Below are positions 1 to 7,514 of a DNA stretch of 50,469 nucleotides, piece after piece. Under the pieces are notes generated by a model, which saw only the letters and a program-made list of their open reading frames with translations, searched no databases and had not been told where the DNA came from. The position numbers and the translations under genes were made by a program. The stretch is taken from NCBI RefSeq assembly GCF_004348455.1, contig NZ_SMKA01000026.1, positions 1-50,469 on the forward strand. Direction: 5' to 3'. Source of the stretch: Kribbella albertanoniae. GTDB taxonomy: Bacteria; Actinomycetota; Actinomycetes; Propionibacteriales; Kribbellaceae. Numbering within the stretch: the stretch's first letter is position 1; each line of letters opens with the position of its first letter.

Positions 1-848
1 ACGTAGGTGACTTCGGGTGGGACTTCGATGCTTGCGGTGGAGGTCCAGCCCCGGGTGAGGGTCGGGAAGTCGGGGACGTCTGGGTGGTAGTGGGGCTTTC
101 CCGTGCCTAGGGCGTCGACTGCCATTGGCGAGCTGATTGCCTGGTATCTGAAGTCGGCCGACAGGCGTAGCTGGTTGGTCTTGTTCGGCATTGCGCCGTG
201 CACGGTCAGGCTGCTGAACAGCAGCACATCCCCTGGCCGGTACGTCGTCGTCCGCCACTCGGGGTGATTCTCATCGGCCTCGGCCCGCATCATCCCCGGG
301 CCGTCGGATGCCTTCACCGGCAGTACGCCGAGCCGCGGCGAACCCGCGAACACCCGAAGCCCACCGATCTCCGGGGGAGCGGCGCTCAACGGCAACCACG
401 TCGTCAACGTGTCGATGCAACCCTGGATGAACCGGTAGTCCTGATGGATCGGAGTCGGATTGGCTCCCGGCGACGGCGGTGCGATCCGGCAGATGTGTGC
501 CGGATGAGCAAAGGCGGGCTCCCCGAGCAACCGTTCCGCCAGCGCCAGCAACTCCGGCCGCACGGCCAACGCATGAAACGCCTCTGTGCTCTGGATCGCC
601 GTGTACGCACCGAAGAATCCCGCCGACCCCTCCTCCACGGCTCGACCCGAAGCGCGCAGTTCGTCGGGCGCAGACCCGGGCACCAACCAGTGGCTATCAG
701 CAAGAATCTGAGCGATCTGCCCACGCACGTCATCGATCACCGCCGCCGGCAACAGACCGCGGAAGAAGAGGAACCCGTCCTCGGACAGGCGTGACCGCAA
801 GGTGGCGGCGTTGTGCAGCAGGTCAGACGAATCTGTTAGGTCCTTCAT
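1..848 (-). CDS. Phytanoyl-CoA dioxygenase (PhyH) family protein, C-terminus cut by window edge
   Basis: Fe(II)/2-oxoglutarate-dependent dioxygenase family; substrate unknown. The reverse strand reads without a stop from ATG at 848 to the window edge (282 codons). Visible signatures are an early DGFLFFRGLLP segment, an HQD metal-binding pair (within PIHQDYRF, near residue 138) and the distal His in LTVHGAMPNK (near residue 217), followed by a conserved Arg in NQLRLSADFRY that would bind 2-oxoglutarate. The gene lies downstream of and collinear with the sugar ABC operon, so it was probably its last gene before the tnpB element landed 5 bp upstream of its ATG. No Shine-Dalgarno site is now visible before the ATG. 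Oxidation of a sugar-linked or lipid substrate is possible, but nothing here shows it. The family call is firm; the role is not. Confidence 0.85.
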   Translation of the reverse strand, partial: MKDLTDSSDLLHNAATLRSRLSEDGFLFFRGLLPAAVIDDVRGQIAQILADSHWLVPGSAPDELRASGRAVEEGSAGFFGAYTAIQSTEAFHALAVRPELLALAERLLGEPAFAHPAHICRIAPPSPGANPTPIHQDYRFIQGCIDTLTTWLPLSAAPPEIGGLRVFAGSPRLGVLPVKASDGPGMMRAEADENHPEWRTTTYRPGDVLLFSSLTVHGAMPNKTNQLRLSADFRYQAISSPMAVDALGTGKPHYHPDVPDFPTLTRGWTSTASIEVPPEVTY

Positions 849-853
849 TTGAT
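849..853 (+). other. TTGAT motif at the left edge of the tnpB element (putative target/TAM)
   Basis: The pentamer TTGAT lies immediately 5' of the apparent left end. TTGAT is the known insertion target and TnpB target-adjacent motif of ISDra2. Its presence at the junction supports the same specificity here. The assignment is by position and identity only. Confidence 0.55.
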
Positions 854-866
854 TGGTCGCGGGAGT

Positions 867-883
867 CCGCCCTTCAGGGCCGG
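867..883 (+). other. Left-end hairpin of the tnpB element
   Basis: GCCC at 869-872 pairs with GGGC at 877-880 across a TTCA loop, and flanking CC/GG can extend the stem around an unpaired C. Subterminal imperfect hairpins are the binding sites of Y1 TnpA in IS200/IS605 elements. The same TTCA loop motif occurs in the right-end hairpin. Confidence 0.55.
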
Positions 884-949
884 GACGAATCGCGACTGCC
901 TCCGTTCGTTGATCGGGGATTGTCGGTCCCGGCTGATTGGATAGGTGGC

Positions 950-2146
950 ATGTCCCGGTTCCGGATGTACCCGACCACCGCGCAGCGTCTAGCATTGCTG
1001 CAGCAATGTGGGCATGCCCGGTACGTGTGGAATCTTGCGCTTGAGCAGTGGGCGATGTGGACCCGCGAGAAGGGACCGACGCCGGGGTACGTCGCACAGT
1101 GCCGGCAACTGACCGAGGCACGATCCGCGTTCGACTGGCTGCGGTCTGGGTCGCAAATGGTGCAGCAGCAGGCGCTGCGAGACTTCGACCAGGCATGCAG
1201 GAACTTCTATGCAGGTACCCACCGGCGGCCGACCTGGCGTAAAGCCGGGCGCTGCGAAGGGTTCCGCATCGTCGGATCCCAGGCATCCCGGATCGTCAGG
1301 CTGAACCGGAAGTGGGCCGCGGTGAACGTGCCGAAGGTCGGCTGGGTGCGGTTCCGGCTGTCCCGCGCCGTTCCCGAGGCGAAGTCGTACCGCATCACCG
1401 TCGACCCGTCGGGCCGTTGGCACCTCGCGTTCGCCGTTATCCCGCCGCCCATCCCCGTATCCGGTCCGGGGGAGGTCGTCGGCGTGGATCGCGGAGTCAC
1501 CGTGTCGGCGGCCCTTTCTACGGGTGAACGGCTGTCTTGCCCTGGCCTGTCGGACCATGAGCAGAAACGGTTGAAGTACCTGCAACGCAGGCTTGGCCGC
1601 TGCCGTCGCGCATCTCAGCGCCGTCAACGGGTGAAGACCGCGATCGCCAAGCTGTACGCCCGCTCCGGTGACCGTCGCAAGGATTGGGTGGAGAAGACCA
1701 GCACCGACCTGGCACGGCGGTTCGCCATCATCCGCGTGGAAGACCTGCGCATCGTCAAGATGATCGGGCGACCCAAGCCGAAACCCGATCCGGCAAGGCC
1801 CGGCAGGCACTTGCCGAACCGTCGTCGCGCGAAGGCGGGTCTCAACCGCGGCATCTTGGCCAACGGTTGGGGTGCCCTGGTGCGGCGTCTGGAGCACAAG
1901 GCGCCGGGTCGGGTCGAGAAGGTGAACCCTGCGTACACGTCGCAGACCTGCAGTGTTTGTGGGCATTGCGTACCGGAGAACCGCAAGAGTCAAGCGGTGT
2001 TTCGGTGCGTAGCCTGCGGGCATCAGGCGAACGCGGACGTGAACGCCGCTATCAACATCGCGGCCGGACGGGCCGTCAGCGCACGCCGAGAGACGCCAGG
2101 ACAGGTCTCGCCGAAGCGTGAACCTCAACACTCTACGTCTGGGTAG
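950..2146 (+). CDS. tnpB: TnpB, RNA-guided endonuclease of an IS200/IS605-type element
   Basis: 398 residues, the usual TnpB length (about 370-420). TnpB is an RNA-guided DNA nuclease ancestral to Cas12 that cuts next to a short target-adjacent motif and promotes retention of its element. The N-terminal helix-turn-helix-like part is followed by the RuvC domain with an apparently complete triad: D180 in GVDRGV, E264 in RVEDL and D363 in NADVNAA. A four-cysteine zinc finger is inserted before the last Asp (C334, C337, C353, C356). The ATG at 950 was chosen because homology starts at MSRFRMYPTT; the open frame extends upstream to 479 only by running antisense through the phyH-like gene. TTG at 920 is an alternative start. 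The gene is antisense to the surrounding operon. Confidence 0.9.
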   Translation: MSRFRMYPTTAQRLALLQQCGHARYVWNLALEQWAMWTREKGPTPGYVAQCRQLTEARSAFDWLRSGSQMVQQQALRDFDQACRNFYAGTHRRPTWRKAGRCEGFRIVGSQASRIVRLNRKWAAVNVPKVGWVRFRLSRAVPEAKSYRITVDPSGRWHLAFAVIPPPIPVSGPGEVVGVDRGVTVSAALSTGERLSCPGLSDHEQKRLKYLQRRLGRCRRASQRRQRVKTAIAKLYARSGDRRKDWVEKTSTDLARRFAIIRVEDLRIVKMIGRPKPKPDPARPGRHLPNRRRAKAGLNRGILANGWGALVRRLEHKAPGRVEKVNPAYTSQTCSVCGHCVPENRKSQAVFRCVACGHQANADVNAAINIAAGRAVSARRETPGQVSPKREPQHSTSG

Positions 2147-2208
2147 TGTTTTGGAATCCCTGTCCTTCATAGACGGGGAGGACGTCAACGTTCGTTTCCG
2201 ATCTTGTC
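2030..2208 (+). ncRNA. Putative omega RNA (reRNA) with guide from the 3' flank
   Basis: In TnpB systems the guide RNA overlaps the 3' end of tnpB, covers the right end and runs 16-20 nt into flanking DNA, which acts as guide. The right-end hairpin and GTCAA terminus (2184-2188) place the guide at 2189 onward, starting CGTTCGTTTCCG, the antisense of the last codons of the binding-protein gene. The 5' end is an estimate and no promoter was identified. With TTGAT as adjacent motif this guide would recognise the empty insertion site. Confidence 0.4.
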
Positions 2209-3462
2209 CAGGGTGCCGGCGATGCCGGACACCGAAGTCTTGTCCAGGTAGACGTCGTTCATCGCTTTGTTGATCTCGGCAACCTTCGCGGTCCAGCCTT
2301 CGGCGATCGGCATGTTCACCGTGCTGCCGGCGGCGGAGTCGATGAACGGCTGCACGTCGATACCCTTCTGCTTCCAGTACGCCGCATAGCCCGCGCCCGC
2401 GTCGTTCAGGGCCGGGATGACGTACCCGGCGTCACCCATCAGCTTCTGCGCCTTCTCCGAACCGAGGAACGCGATCAGTTTCCCCGCCTCCTCGGGGTGC
2501 TTGGTCCTCGCGAACATCACCTCGGCCAGCCCGTTGATCACCACCGTGCGTCCGGACGGTCCGGCAGGCAGCGCGGCGACGCCGATCGGGAACTTCACCT
2601 CGGGCAACGCGAACGGCAGCAGCGCATTATTGGCCGGGAACATCGCGACCTCGCCGCGGTAGAACATCTCGGTGGCCTGACCGGTCGGTGGGTTGGTCCG
2701 CGTGCCGTCGGGCGAGACCCGCCACTTGAAGATCAGGTCGCGGGCCCACTGCAGGGCCTCGACCGACTTCGGCCCGGCGAAGTCGAAGGTGCCGTACGGC
2801 TTGTCCATTGCCCTACCGCCGTTGGACGCGATCCAGTTCAGCCACTGGGTCTGGCTGTGGTTCCAGGAGCAGAACCCCCACTGCTTGTCGCCGGCGGTCA
2901 GCTTGCGGGCGATCTCCAGGAAGTTACCCGAGCCGTCGGGGGCCCAGGTGAGTTCAGAGGGCATGGTGATCCCGGCTTTGGCCACCAGTGACTTGTTGTA
3001 GAGCAGGCCCACCACGCCGAGGTCCTTCGGCAGACCGAGCTGCTTGTCCTCGAACTTGTACGACTGAACGACGTTCGGGTGGTACGAGTCGAGCTTGATC
3101 CCGGCCCTGGCGATCACGTCGTCGAGTGGTGCGAGCACGCCCTTGCCGGCCAGGTCGGGGAAGTTCTCGACCGTCAGCCAGAAGACATCGGGTGCCTTGC
3201 CGCCGGCCAGTTCAGTGGTGAGCTTGGTCCAGTACTGGTCCCACGGCAGCACCTCCATCCGGACGGTGATGTCCGGATTTTCGGCGGTGAAGGCAGCGAA
3301 GACCGCTTTGTAGCCGACCTCCTGCTGCTCGTCCCAGAGGCGATAGACGAGCTCGGTCTTGCCGCCGCTGCTTGTCTTGTCGGTGGACGAGCCGCAAGCG
3401 GTCAGACCGGCGAGACCGGCAGCGCCCAGCAGAAGTGTCCGTCGTGACAGGGGATGGGACAT
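2185..3462 (-). CDS. Sugar ABC transporter substrate-binding lipoprotein
   Basis: Extracellular solute-binding protein, family 1, 425 residues. It captures a sugar outside the cell and delivers it to the two permeases encoded directly upstream. The N-terminus combines twin arginines (SRRTLLLG) with a lipobox ending in LTAC (Cys23), so export may be by Tat with lipid anchoring. The body shows typical SBP segments such as VLPWDQYWTKLTTE and GKAPDVFWLT, and near the C-terminus LIAFLGSEKAQKLMGDAGYV. ATG 3462 has GGAGGT five bases upstream. The final TGA is made from the right end of the tnpB element; without it the frame would continue nine codons into the phyH-like gene. With GH36 upstream, an alpha-galactoside is the likely ligand, by inference. 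No ATP-binding subunit is encoded here; a shared MsiK-type ATPase elsewhere is likely. Confidence 0.93.
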   Translation of the reverse strand: MSHPLSRRTLLLGAAGLAGLTACGSSTDKTSSGGKTELVYRLWDEQQEVGYKAVFAAFTAENPDITVRMEVLPWDQYWTKLTTELAGGKAPDVFWLTVENFPDLAGKGVLAPLDDVIARAGIKLDSYHPNVVQSYKFEDKQLGLPKDLGVVGLLYNKSLVAKAGITMPSELTWAPDGSGNFLEIARKLTAGDKQWGFCSWNHSQTQWLNWIASNGGRAMDKPYGTFDFAGPKSVEALQWARDLIFKWRVSPDGTRTNPPTGQATEMFYRGEVAMFPANNALLPFALPEVKFPIGVAALPAGPSGRTVVINGLAEVMFARTKHPEEAGKLIAFLGSEKAQKLMGDAGYVIPALNDAGAGYAAYWKQKGIDVQPFIDSAAGSTVNMPIAEGWTAKVAEINKAMNDVYLDKTSVSGIAGTLDKIGNER

Positions 3463-3476
3463 GATGACCTCCGGAG

Positions 3477-4289
3477 TTACTTGAGCCCGGTGACGGCGAC
3501 CGAGCGGACGATGAAGCGCTGGAAGAAGATGAACAGCACCAGCAGCGGCGCCAGCGCGATCAGACTGCCGGCCATCACCGCGTTGTAGTCGACGCCGATC
3601 TCGCTTTTGAACAAGGCGATACCGACCGAGAGCAGTCGCTTGTCCTCGCTGCTGGTGATGATGAGCGGCCAGAGGAAGCTGTTCCAGTTAGCGACCACGG
3701 CCAGCGTGGTGACGGTGACCAGGATCGGCTTGGACAGCGGCAGCACGATCGAGAGCAGCGTCCGCACCCGCCCGGCGCCGTCGATCCGGGCGGCATCCTC
3801 CAGATCCGCCGGGATCGTCCGGAAGAACTGGCGTAACAGGAAGATCGCGTACGGCGTACCGAGCACGGTCGGCAGGATCAGCCCGGCCCACGTATCCACC
3901 AGCCCGAGCTTCTGCATCATCAGGTAGAGCGGGATCATCGTCACCACCGGCGGCACCATCAACGTCGACAGGTAGACCCAGAACAGGACGTCCCGGCCAG
4001 GGAACGACAAGCGTGCGAAGGCATACGCAGCCAGTACGGCGAACACGAGCTGCCCGACCGTGATGCCCACGGTGACCGCGACGGTGTTGACCAGATACCC
4101 ACCGAACCCCGATCCGAACAGCCGGTCGAAGGCCGCCGTACTGGGTGGCAGCCCGGGCTCCCACGGCGCCGTACCGAATAGTTGCCCAGGGCCCTTGAAT
4201 GCGGTCAGCAGGGTCAGGTAGTAGGGAAAGATCGCGAACAGGCAGCCGGCCACCAGTACGCCGTACGGCAGGATCCGGTATCTCGACAT
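3477..4289 (-). CDS. Sugar ABC transporter permease, MalG/CUT1 type
   Basis: Integral membrane subunit of the carbohydrate ABC importer, 270 residues with six predicted membrane segments. The cytoplasmic EAA loop that contacts the ATPase is visible as DLEDAARIDGAGRVRTLLSI followed by VLPLSKP. The N-terminus (SRYRILPYGVLVAGCLFAIFP) and the C-terminal QRFIVRSVAVTGLK, ending in the typical GLK/GAVKG position, fit the MalG side of the pair. ATG 4289 is preferred over GTG 4298 because GAGGTGG lies about 8 bases before it. It follows the other permease gene with an 11-bp gap and precedes the binding-protein gene by 14 bp, so the genes are one operon. Confidence 0.92.
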   Translation of the reverse strand: MSRYRILPYGVLVAGCLFAIFPYYLTLLTAFKGPGQLFGTAPWEPGLPPSTAAFDRLFGSGFGGYLVNTVAVTVGITVGQLVFAVLAAYAFARLSFPGRDVLFWVYLSTLMVPPVVTMIPLYLMMQKLGLVDTWAGLILPTVLGTPYAIFLLRQFFRTIPADLEDAARIDGAGRVRTLLSIVLPLSKPILVTVTTLAVVANWNSFLWPLIITSSEDKRLLSVGIALFKSEIGVDYNAVMAGSLIALAPLLVLFIFFQRFIVRSVAVTGLK

Positions 4290-4299
4290 CGGCACCACC

Positions 4300-5211
4300 T
4301 CAGGAGAAGTCGTACGTCGTGCGACGCTCGAAGTAGACGAACTGGGAGATCGTGACGACCAGGATCACCGCGAATAGCAGCACGGAGATCGTGGAGGCGT
4401 AGCCGAAGTCGAACTTGCGGAACGCCTCGTCGTAGATCAGGTACGTCGCCACCTCGGTGCTGTCGCCCGGGCCGCCCTCGGTCATCACGAAGATCGTGTC
4501 GAAGGCCTGGAACGAGCCGATCACGTTGGTGATCAGCACGAACAGCATGGTTGGCCGGAGCAACGGCAGGGTGACGGCGAAGAAGTGCGCGACGGGCGAA
4601 GCACCGTCCAGGGACGATGCCTCACGCAACGATGCGGGGATGTTCTGCAGCCCGGCCAGGAAGAACAGCATGTTGTAGCCGGCGAACTGCCAGATGTGCA
4701 CGGCCGCGACGCTCGGCATCGCCAGCAGCGGGGACGACAGCCAGGCCGGGCCGTCGAGGCCGAAGAGACCGAGGAACTGGTTCAGCGCACCGCGGCCCGG
4801 GTCGAAGATCCAGGTCCAGACCAGGCCCATCGCGACCGGGGTCGCCATCCACGGGATGACCAGGAGTGCGCGGAAGTACTTCATGCCGCGGAGTTTGCGG
4901 TTGACCAGCAGCGCGAGCAGCAGTGACAGGATGGTTGTGCCGGGCACGCAGATCAGGACGTAGTACAGGGTGACAAGGAACGAATGCCAGACGTCATCAT
5001 CGTTGAGCAGCTCGCGGTAGTTGGCGAGCCCGATGAACTCGGGGGTGGAGAGCAACTTCCAGTCGAAGAGGCTGAGCACGATCACGATCAGCACCGGCGC
5101 GAGCAGGAAGCCGAGGACGCCGATCATGCTCGGCGCGAGCAGCGCATAGCCGGCCAGGGTCTGCTGCCGTCGTTGGACGCGGCGGGTACGCCGGGGCGCA
5201 GGCCTAAGCAT
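4300..5211 (-). CDS. Sugar ABC transporter permease, MalF/CUT1 type
   Basis: Second membrane subunit of the importer, 303 residues. Recognisable parts are the first membrane helix (AGYALLAPSMIGVLGFLLAP), the segment FDWKLLSTPEFIGLANYREL and the EAA loop SLREASSLDGASPVAHFFAV followed by TLPLLRP. The open frame runs upstream to 5358, but that part is antisense-like noise over the GH36 gene. ATG 5211 overlaps the GH36 stop by 8 bp (ATGCTTAG), a normal translational-coupling arrangement, and gives the family length. It pairs with the following permease to form the translocation channel. Confidence 0.92.
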   Translation of the reverse strand: MLRPAPRRTRRVQRRQQTLAGYALLAPSMIGVLGFLLAPVLIVIVLSLFDWKLLSTPEFIGLANYRELLNDDDVWHSFLVTLYYVLICVPGTTILSLLLALLVNRKLRGMKYFRALLVIPWMATPVAMGLVWTWIFDPGRGALNQFLGLFGLDGPAWLSSPLLAMPSVAAVHIWQFAGYNMLFFLAGLQNIPASLREASSLDGASPVAHFFAVTLPLLRPTMLFVLITNVIGSFQAFDTIFVMTEGGPGDSTEVATYLIYDEAFRKFDFGYASTISVLLFAVILVVTISQFVYFERRTTYDFS

Positions 5212-6532
5212 CGGGATCCCGCAACGGATGCGGCCGGGGCGAGCTCGGCGTGAGCAACTCCCGGGTGCGGGCGAGACCCCACTGGTCGAGATCGCCGATC
5301 GGGTCGCTGGACATCCGCAGCCCGGGAGCGTTCTCGATGTGCGCGGCCCACTCCTCACGAGCCTGTACGTCGGGTCGCACGATCAGGCAGTCCGAATCGT
5401 TGGCCCACCAGCGGCCGTGCAGGAACTCGCGGGCGACCGAGGTGGAGCGGGCGCCACGCTGGCCGGGTTGGGAGATGTCGCCCGACGGCGGGTCGACCAG
5501 CGGGTCGGTGTCAGGGGAGATCCGCATGCAGTCAACCAAACCGAGGCTGGGGAGAATCGGGGCGCCGCAACCGTGCAGGATACGGTTGGGGCCGACCGCT
5601 TCCCGGAGCAGGCGCAGGCCGTGGCGGTAGGCGGCGATCCCGTCGAGTTGCTCATGACGGTCGCCCTCGATGGCACCGGCGTACAGGAAGTCGAGTTTGA
5701 AGTGGTCGTAGCCCTGGCGGCACAGTTCGGTGAAGACGTCCTGGAGGTGGCGGGCGGCGCCGGGGTGGGTGACGTCGAGTACTAGTTGCTCTTGGCCCCA
5801 ATTGGTGCCGGCGGTGATGCCCGGGACGAGCCATTCGGGATGCCGGCGGGCGGTCTCGCTCTTGCTGCCGACGAGGAAGGGAGCGACCCAGATGCCGGCG
5901 CGTCGACCGCCGGAGCGGATGTCAGCGGCCAGCCGGACGGTCGAGCCGAAGTCCTCCCGCGGGGTCAGCCAGTCGCCGATCTCCGCTTGGTAGCCCTCGT
6001 CGAGCAGCACGAGGTCGACGCTGAGATCGTGTCCGTCGAACTGCCGGACCTCGGACATCACATCGCGCTCGGTGACCTTGCCCCAGTACGCGTACCAGCT
6101 GCACCACGACGGCCCGAACACCCGTACGGCGTGCTCGACGGACGCGAATCCGTCGGCCCAGTCAGCCAATGCCTGATTCGCGTTCGCGTACTCGCCGGAG
6201 CTGACCTGCACCTCACCGTCGGCGGACACCACGATGACATCTCCCCGCACCTCACAGCGGATCGACGGCACGTGATCCGGTGAGCTGGCGCTGAACACAA
6301 CCACCTCGTTGCCGGTCGCAACGGCCAGCAGGCCCTCACCTTGGAAACCCTGCGCTGTTACGCCCGGCCGGTAGGCCATCACGTGGTGATTGGGGGCGGT
6401 TGGCCGCGGCGGTCGCGCGTCCAGCGGGTACCAGCCGCTGGGGCTCCAGGACTGCCAGCCGTGTTCGAAGACACGGGTCGTGGCGTCGTGGGCGAGCTCG
6501 GTGACGGGGACGAAACCCACGGGGATCCTCAC
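5204..6532 (-). CDS. Glycoside hydrolase family 36, alpha-galactosidase-like
   Basis: Retaining alpha-galactosidase-type enzyme, about 442 residues from the suggested start; shorter than classical GH36 proteins (about 700). Family landmarks are HGWQSWSPSGWYPL near the N-terminus, the nucleophile Asp in HFKLDFLYAG (Asp281), the acid/base candidate in MRISPDTDP (Asp341 or 343) and RWWANDSDCLIVRP. There is no signal peptide, so it would act in the cytoplasm on the imported sugar. The start is uncertain. ATG 6598 would overlap the divergent AraC start by 2 bp; GTG 6532 (MRIPVGFVPVTEL) leaves room for a promoter but has no clear ribosome site. First gene of the sugar operon and the probable target of the AraC regulator. 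Confidence 0.82.
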   Translation of the reverse strand: MRIPVGFVPVTELAHDATTRVFEHGWQSWSPSGWYPLDARPPRPTAPNHHVMAYRPGVTAQGFQGEGLLAVATGNEVVVFSASSPDHVPSIRCEVRGDVIVVSADGEVQVSSGEYANANQALADWADGFASVEHAVRVFGPSWCSWYAYWGKVTERDVMSEVRQFDGHDLSVDLVLLDEGYQAEIGDWLTPREDFGSTVRLAADIRSGGRRAGIWVAPFLVGSKSETARRHPEWLVPGITAGTNWGQEQLVLDVTHPGAARHLQDVFTELCRQGYDHFKLDFLYAGAIEGDRHEQLDGIAAYRHGLRLLREAVGPNRILHGCGAPILPSLGLVDCMRISPDTDPLVDPPSGDISQPGQRGARSTSVAREFLHGRWWANDSDCLIVRPDVQAREEWAAHIENAPGLRMSSDPIGDLDQWGLARTRELLTPSSPRPHPLRDPDA

Positions 6533-6596
6533 TTCTGTGGGGTACAGGATCTTGCTGCTGTGTGAGTAATCTAGGGATCCGCGTGAAGGGTGCACC
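6533..6596. promoter_or_regulatory. Divergent promoter region between GH36 operon and AraC gene
   Basis: Only 64 bp separate the chosen GH36 start from the AraC ATG, so both promoters and the AraC operator must lie here or within the coding ends. A purine-rich GAAGGG six bases before ATG 6597 is a good ribosome site for the AraC gene. No convincing operator half-sites can be named by eye. Confidence 0.4.
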
Positions 6597-7514
6597 ATGA
6601 CAGAGCCTGCTGATTTAGAGCACGATCTTGCTACCCAGGTGCTGATCGAGCTGTACAGCGAGATCCCGCCGCCGAGCAAACTGGTGACCGGCCACTTCCA
6701 CAGTGGCGGCGATTATCGGGTGCTTCGCCCGGACGGCGTCGGCAGTTGGTACCTGCTCTACACCGCCGGCGGCACTGGTCATTTCCAGATCGGCGGGGAC
6801 AAGCTGACGCTCCGCCACGGCGACCTCGTTCTCGTCAGCCCTGGCACCGAGCACGACTACGGGACCGTCGGCACCTACTGGGAGACCTGGTGGGCGCATT
6901 TCCAGCCGCGCCGCGAGTGGCATGCCTGGTGGTCGTTGCCGCAGGCAATGCCCGGCCTGTCCTACGTCCGGCTGACTCGGCCATCGGAGACCGACCGGCT
7001 CGTGTCCGCGTTCGCCCGTCTCCATCGCGACGCCCAGCTCGCTGGCCTGTCACCCACCGGCGACACCGAGTTGCACCTGCTGGAGAAGAACCTCGCCGTC
7101 CAGTTGACGATGAACGGCATCGAGGAGGTCTTGCTGGTCGCCACCAGCAGCCTCCGCAGAGACACTCGCCACCTCGACCCACGAGTGCAGTTGGTGCTGG
7201 ACGCGGTCACCTCCGACCCGGCCCGCCCGTACACGCTGACCAGCCTCGCCGGCCTCGCGCAGGTGTCGGTTTCGAGACTCGCCCACCTGTTCAAGGAGCA
7301 GGTGGGCGACTCGATCATGAACGTCGTCGTCGGGCTCCGGCTGCAGCGCGCCTCCGAACTGCTCGGCGCGACCGACATGTCCGTCGTACAGATTGCTCGT
7401 GCGGTGGGTTTCGAGTCACCGCACTACTTCAGCCGGCAGTTCGGTCAGCGCTTCGGCCTGCCGCCGACGAAGTACCGCGAGAAGGTCAGGAGCCCGGAGC
7501 TAGAGCAATATTGA
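6597..7514 (+). CDS. AraC family transcriptional regulator (sugar-responsive)
   Basis: 305 residues. The N-terminal cupin-like sensing half contains HFHSGGDYRVLRPDGVGSWY and GDLVLVSPGTEHDYG, the usual AraC arm/sugar-binding pattern. The C-terminal 100 residues carry two helix-turn-helix motifs (LTSLAGLAQVSVSRLAHLFK, then MSVVQIARAVGFESPHYFSR and QFGQRFGLPPTKYRE), a classic AraC/XylS DNA-binding domain. ATG 6597 has GAAGGG at proper spacing. It is divergent from the GH36/ABC operon and most simply an activator of it in response to the imported galactoside (inference). Its 3' end overlaps the convergent 5'-nucleotidase gene by 29 bp. Confidence 0.93.
   Translation: MTEPADLEHDLATQVLIELYSEIPPPSKLVTGHFHSGGDYRVLRPDGVGSWYLLYTAGGTGHFQIGGDKLTLRHGDLVLVSPGTEHDYGTVGTYWETWWAHFQPRREWHAWWSLPQAMPGLSYVRLTRPSETDRLVSAFARLHRDAQLAGLSPTGDTELHLLEKNLAVQLTMNGIEEVLLVATSSLRRDTRHLDPRVQLVLDAVTSDPARPYTLTSLAGLAQVSVSRLAHLFKEQVGDSIMNVVVGLRLQRASELLGATDMSVVQIARAVGFESPHYFSRQFGQRFGLPPTKYREKVRSPELEQY

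Larger units (their letters stand above)
854..2188 (+). mobile_element. IS200/IS605-type (IS1341-like) element carrying tnpB only
   Basis: The unit of about 1.33 kb contains one tnpB gene and no tnpA. The left end follows TTGAT and has a small hairpin (gccc/ttca/gggc, 869-880). The right end has an imperfect 7-bp stem (2158-2164 with 2172-2178) followed by GGAGGACGTCAA, closely resembling the usual right ends of IS605-family elements, which finish in TCAA. No terminal inverted repeats or target duplication are visible, as expected for single-strand transposition by a Y1 transposase, which would have to be supplied in trans. The element separates a sugar-binding-protein gene from a phyH-like gene. 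Boundaries could be off by a few bases. Confidence 0.75.

Noticed and set aside
479..949. N-terminal extension of TnpB by 157 codons
   Set aside because: The extension runs through the phyH-like gene in the opposite direction and past the left end of the element. TnpB homology starts at 950.
854..2188. A complete IS605 element with its own transposase
   Set aside because: No tnpA is encoded on either strand of the element; only tnpB is present.
6533..6598. GH36 start at ATG 6598
   Set aside because: It would overlap the divergent AraC ATG by two bases and leave no promoter space; the AraC start has the better ribosome site. Kept only as an alternative.
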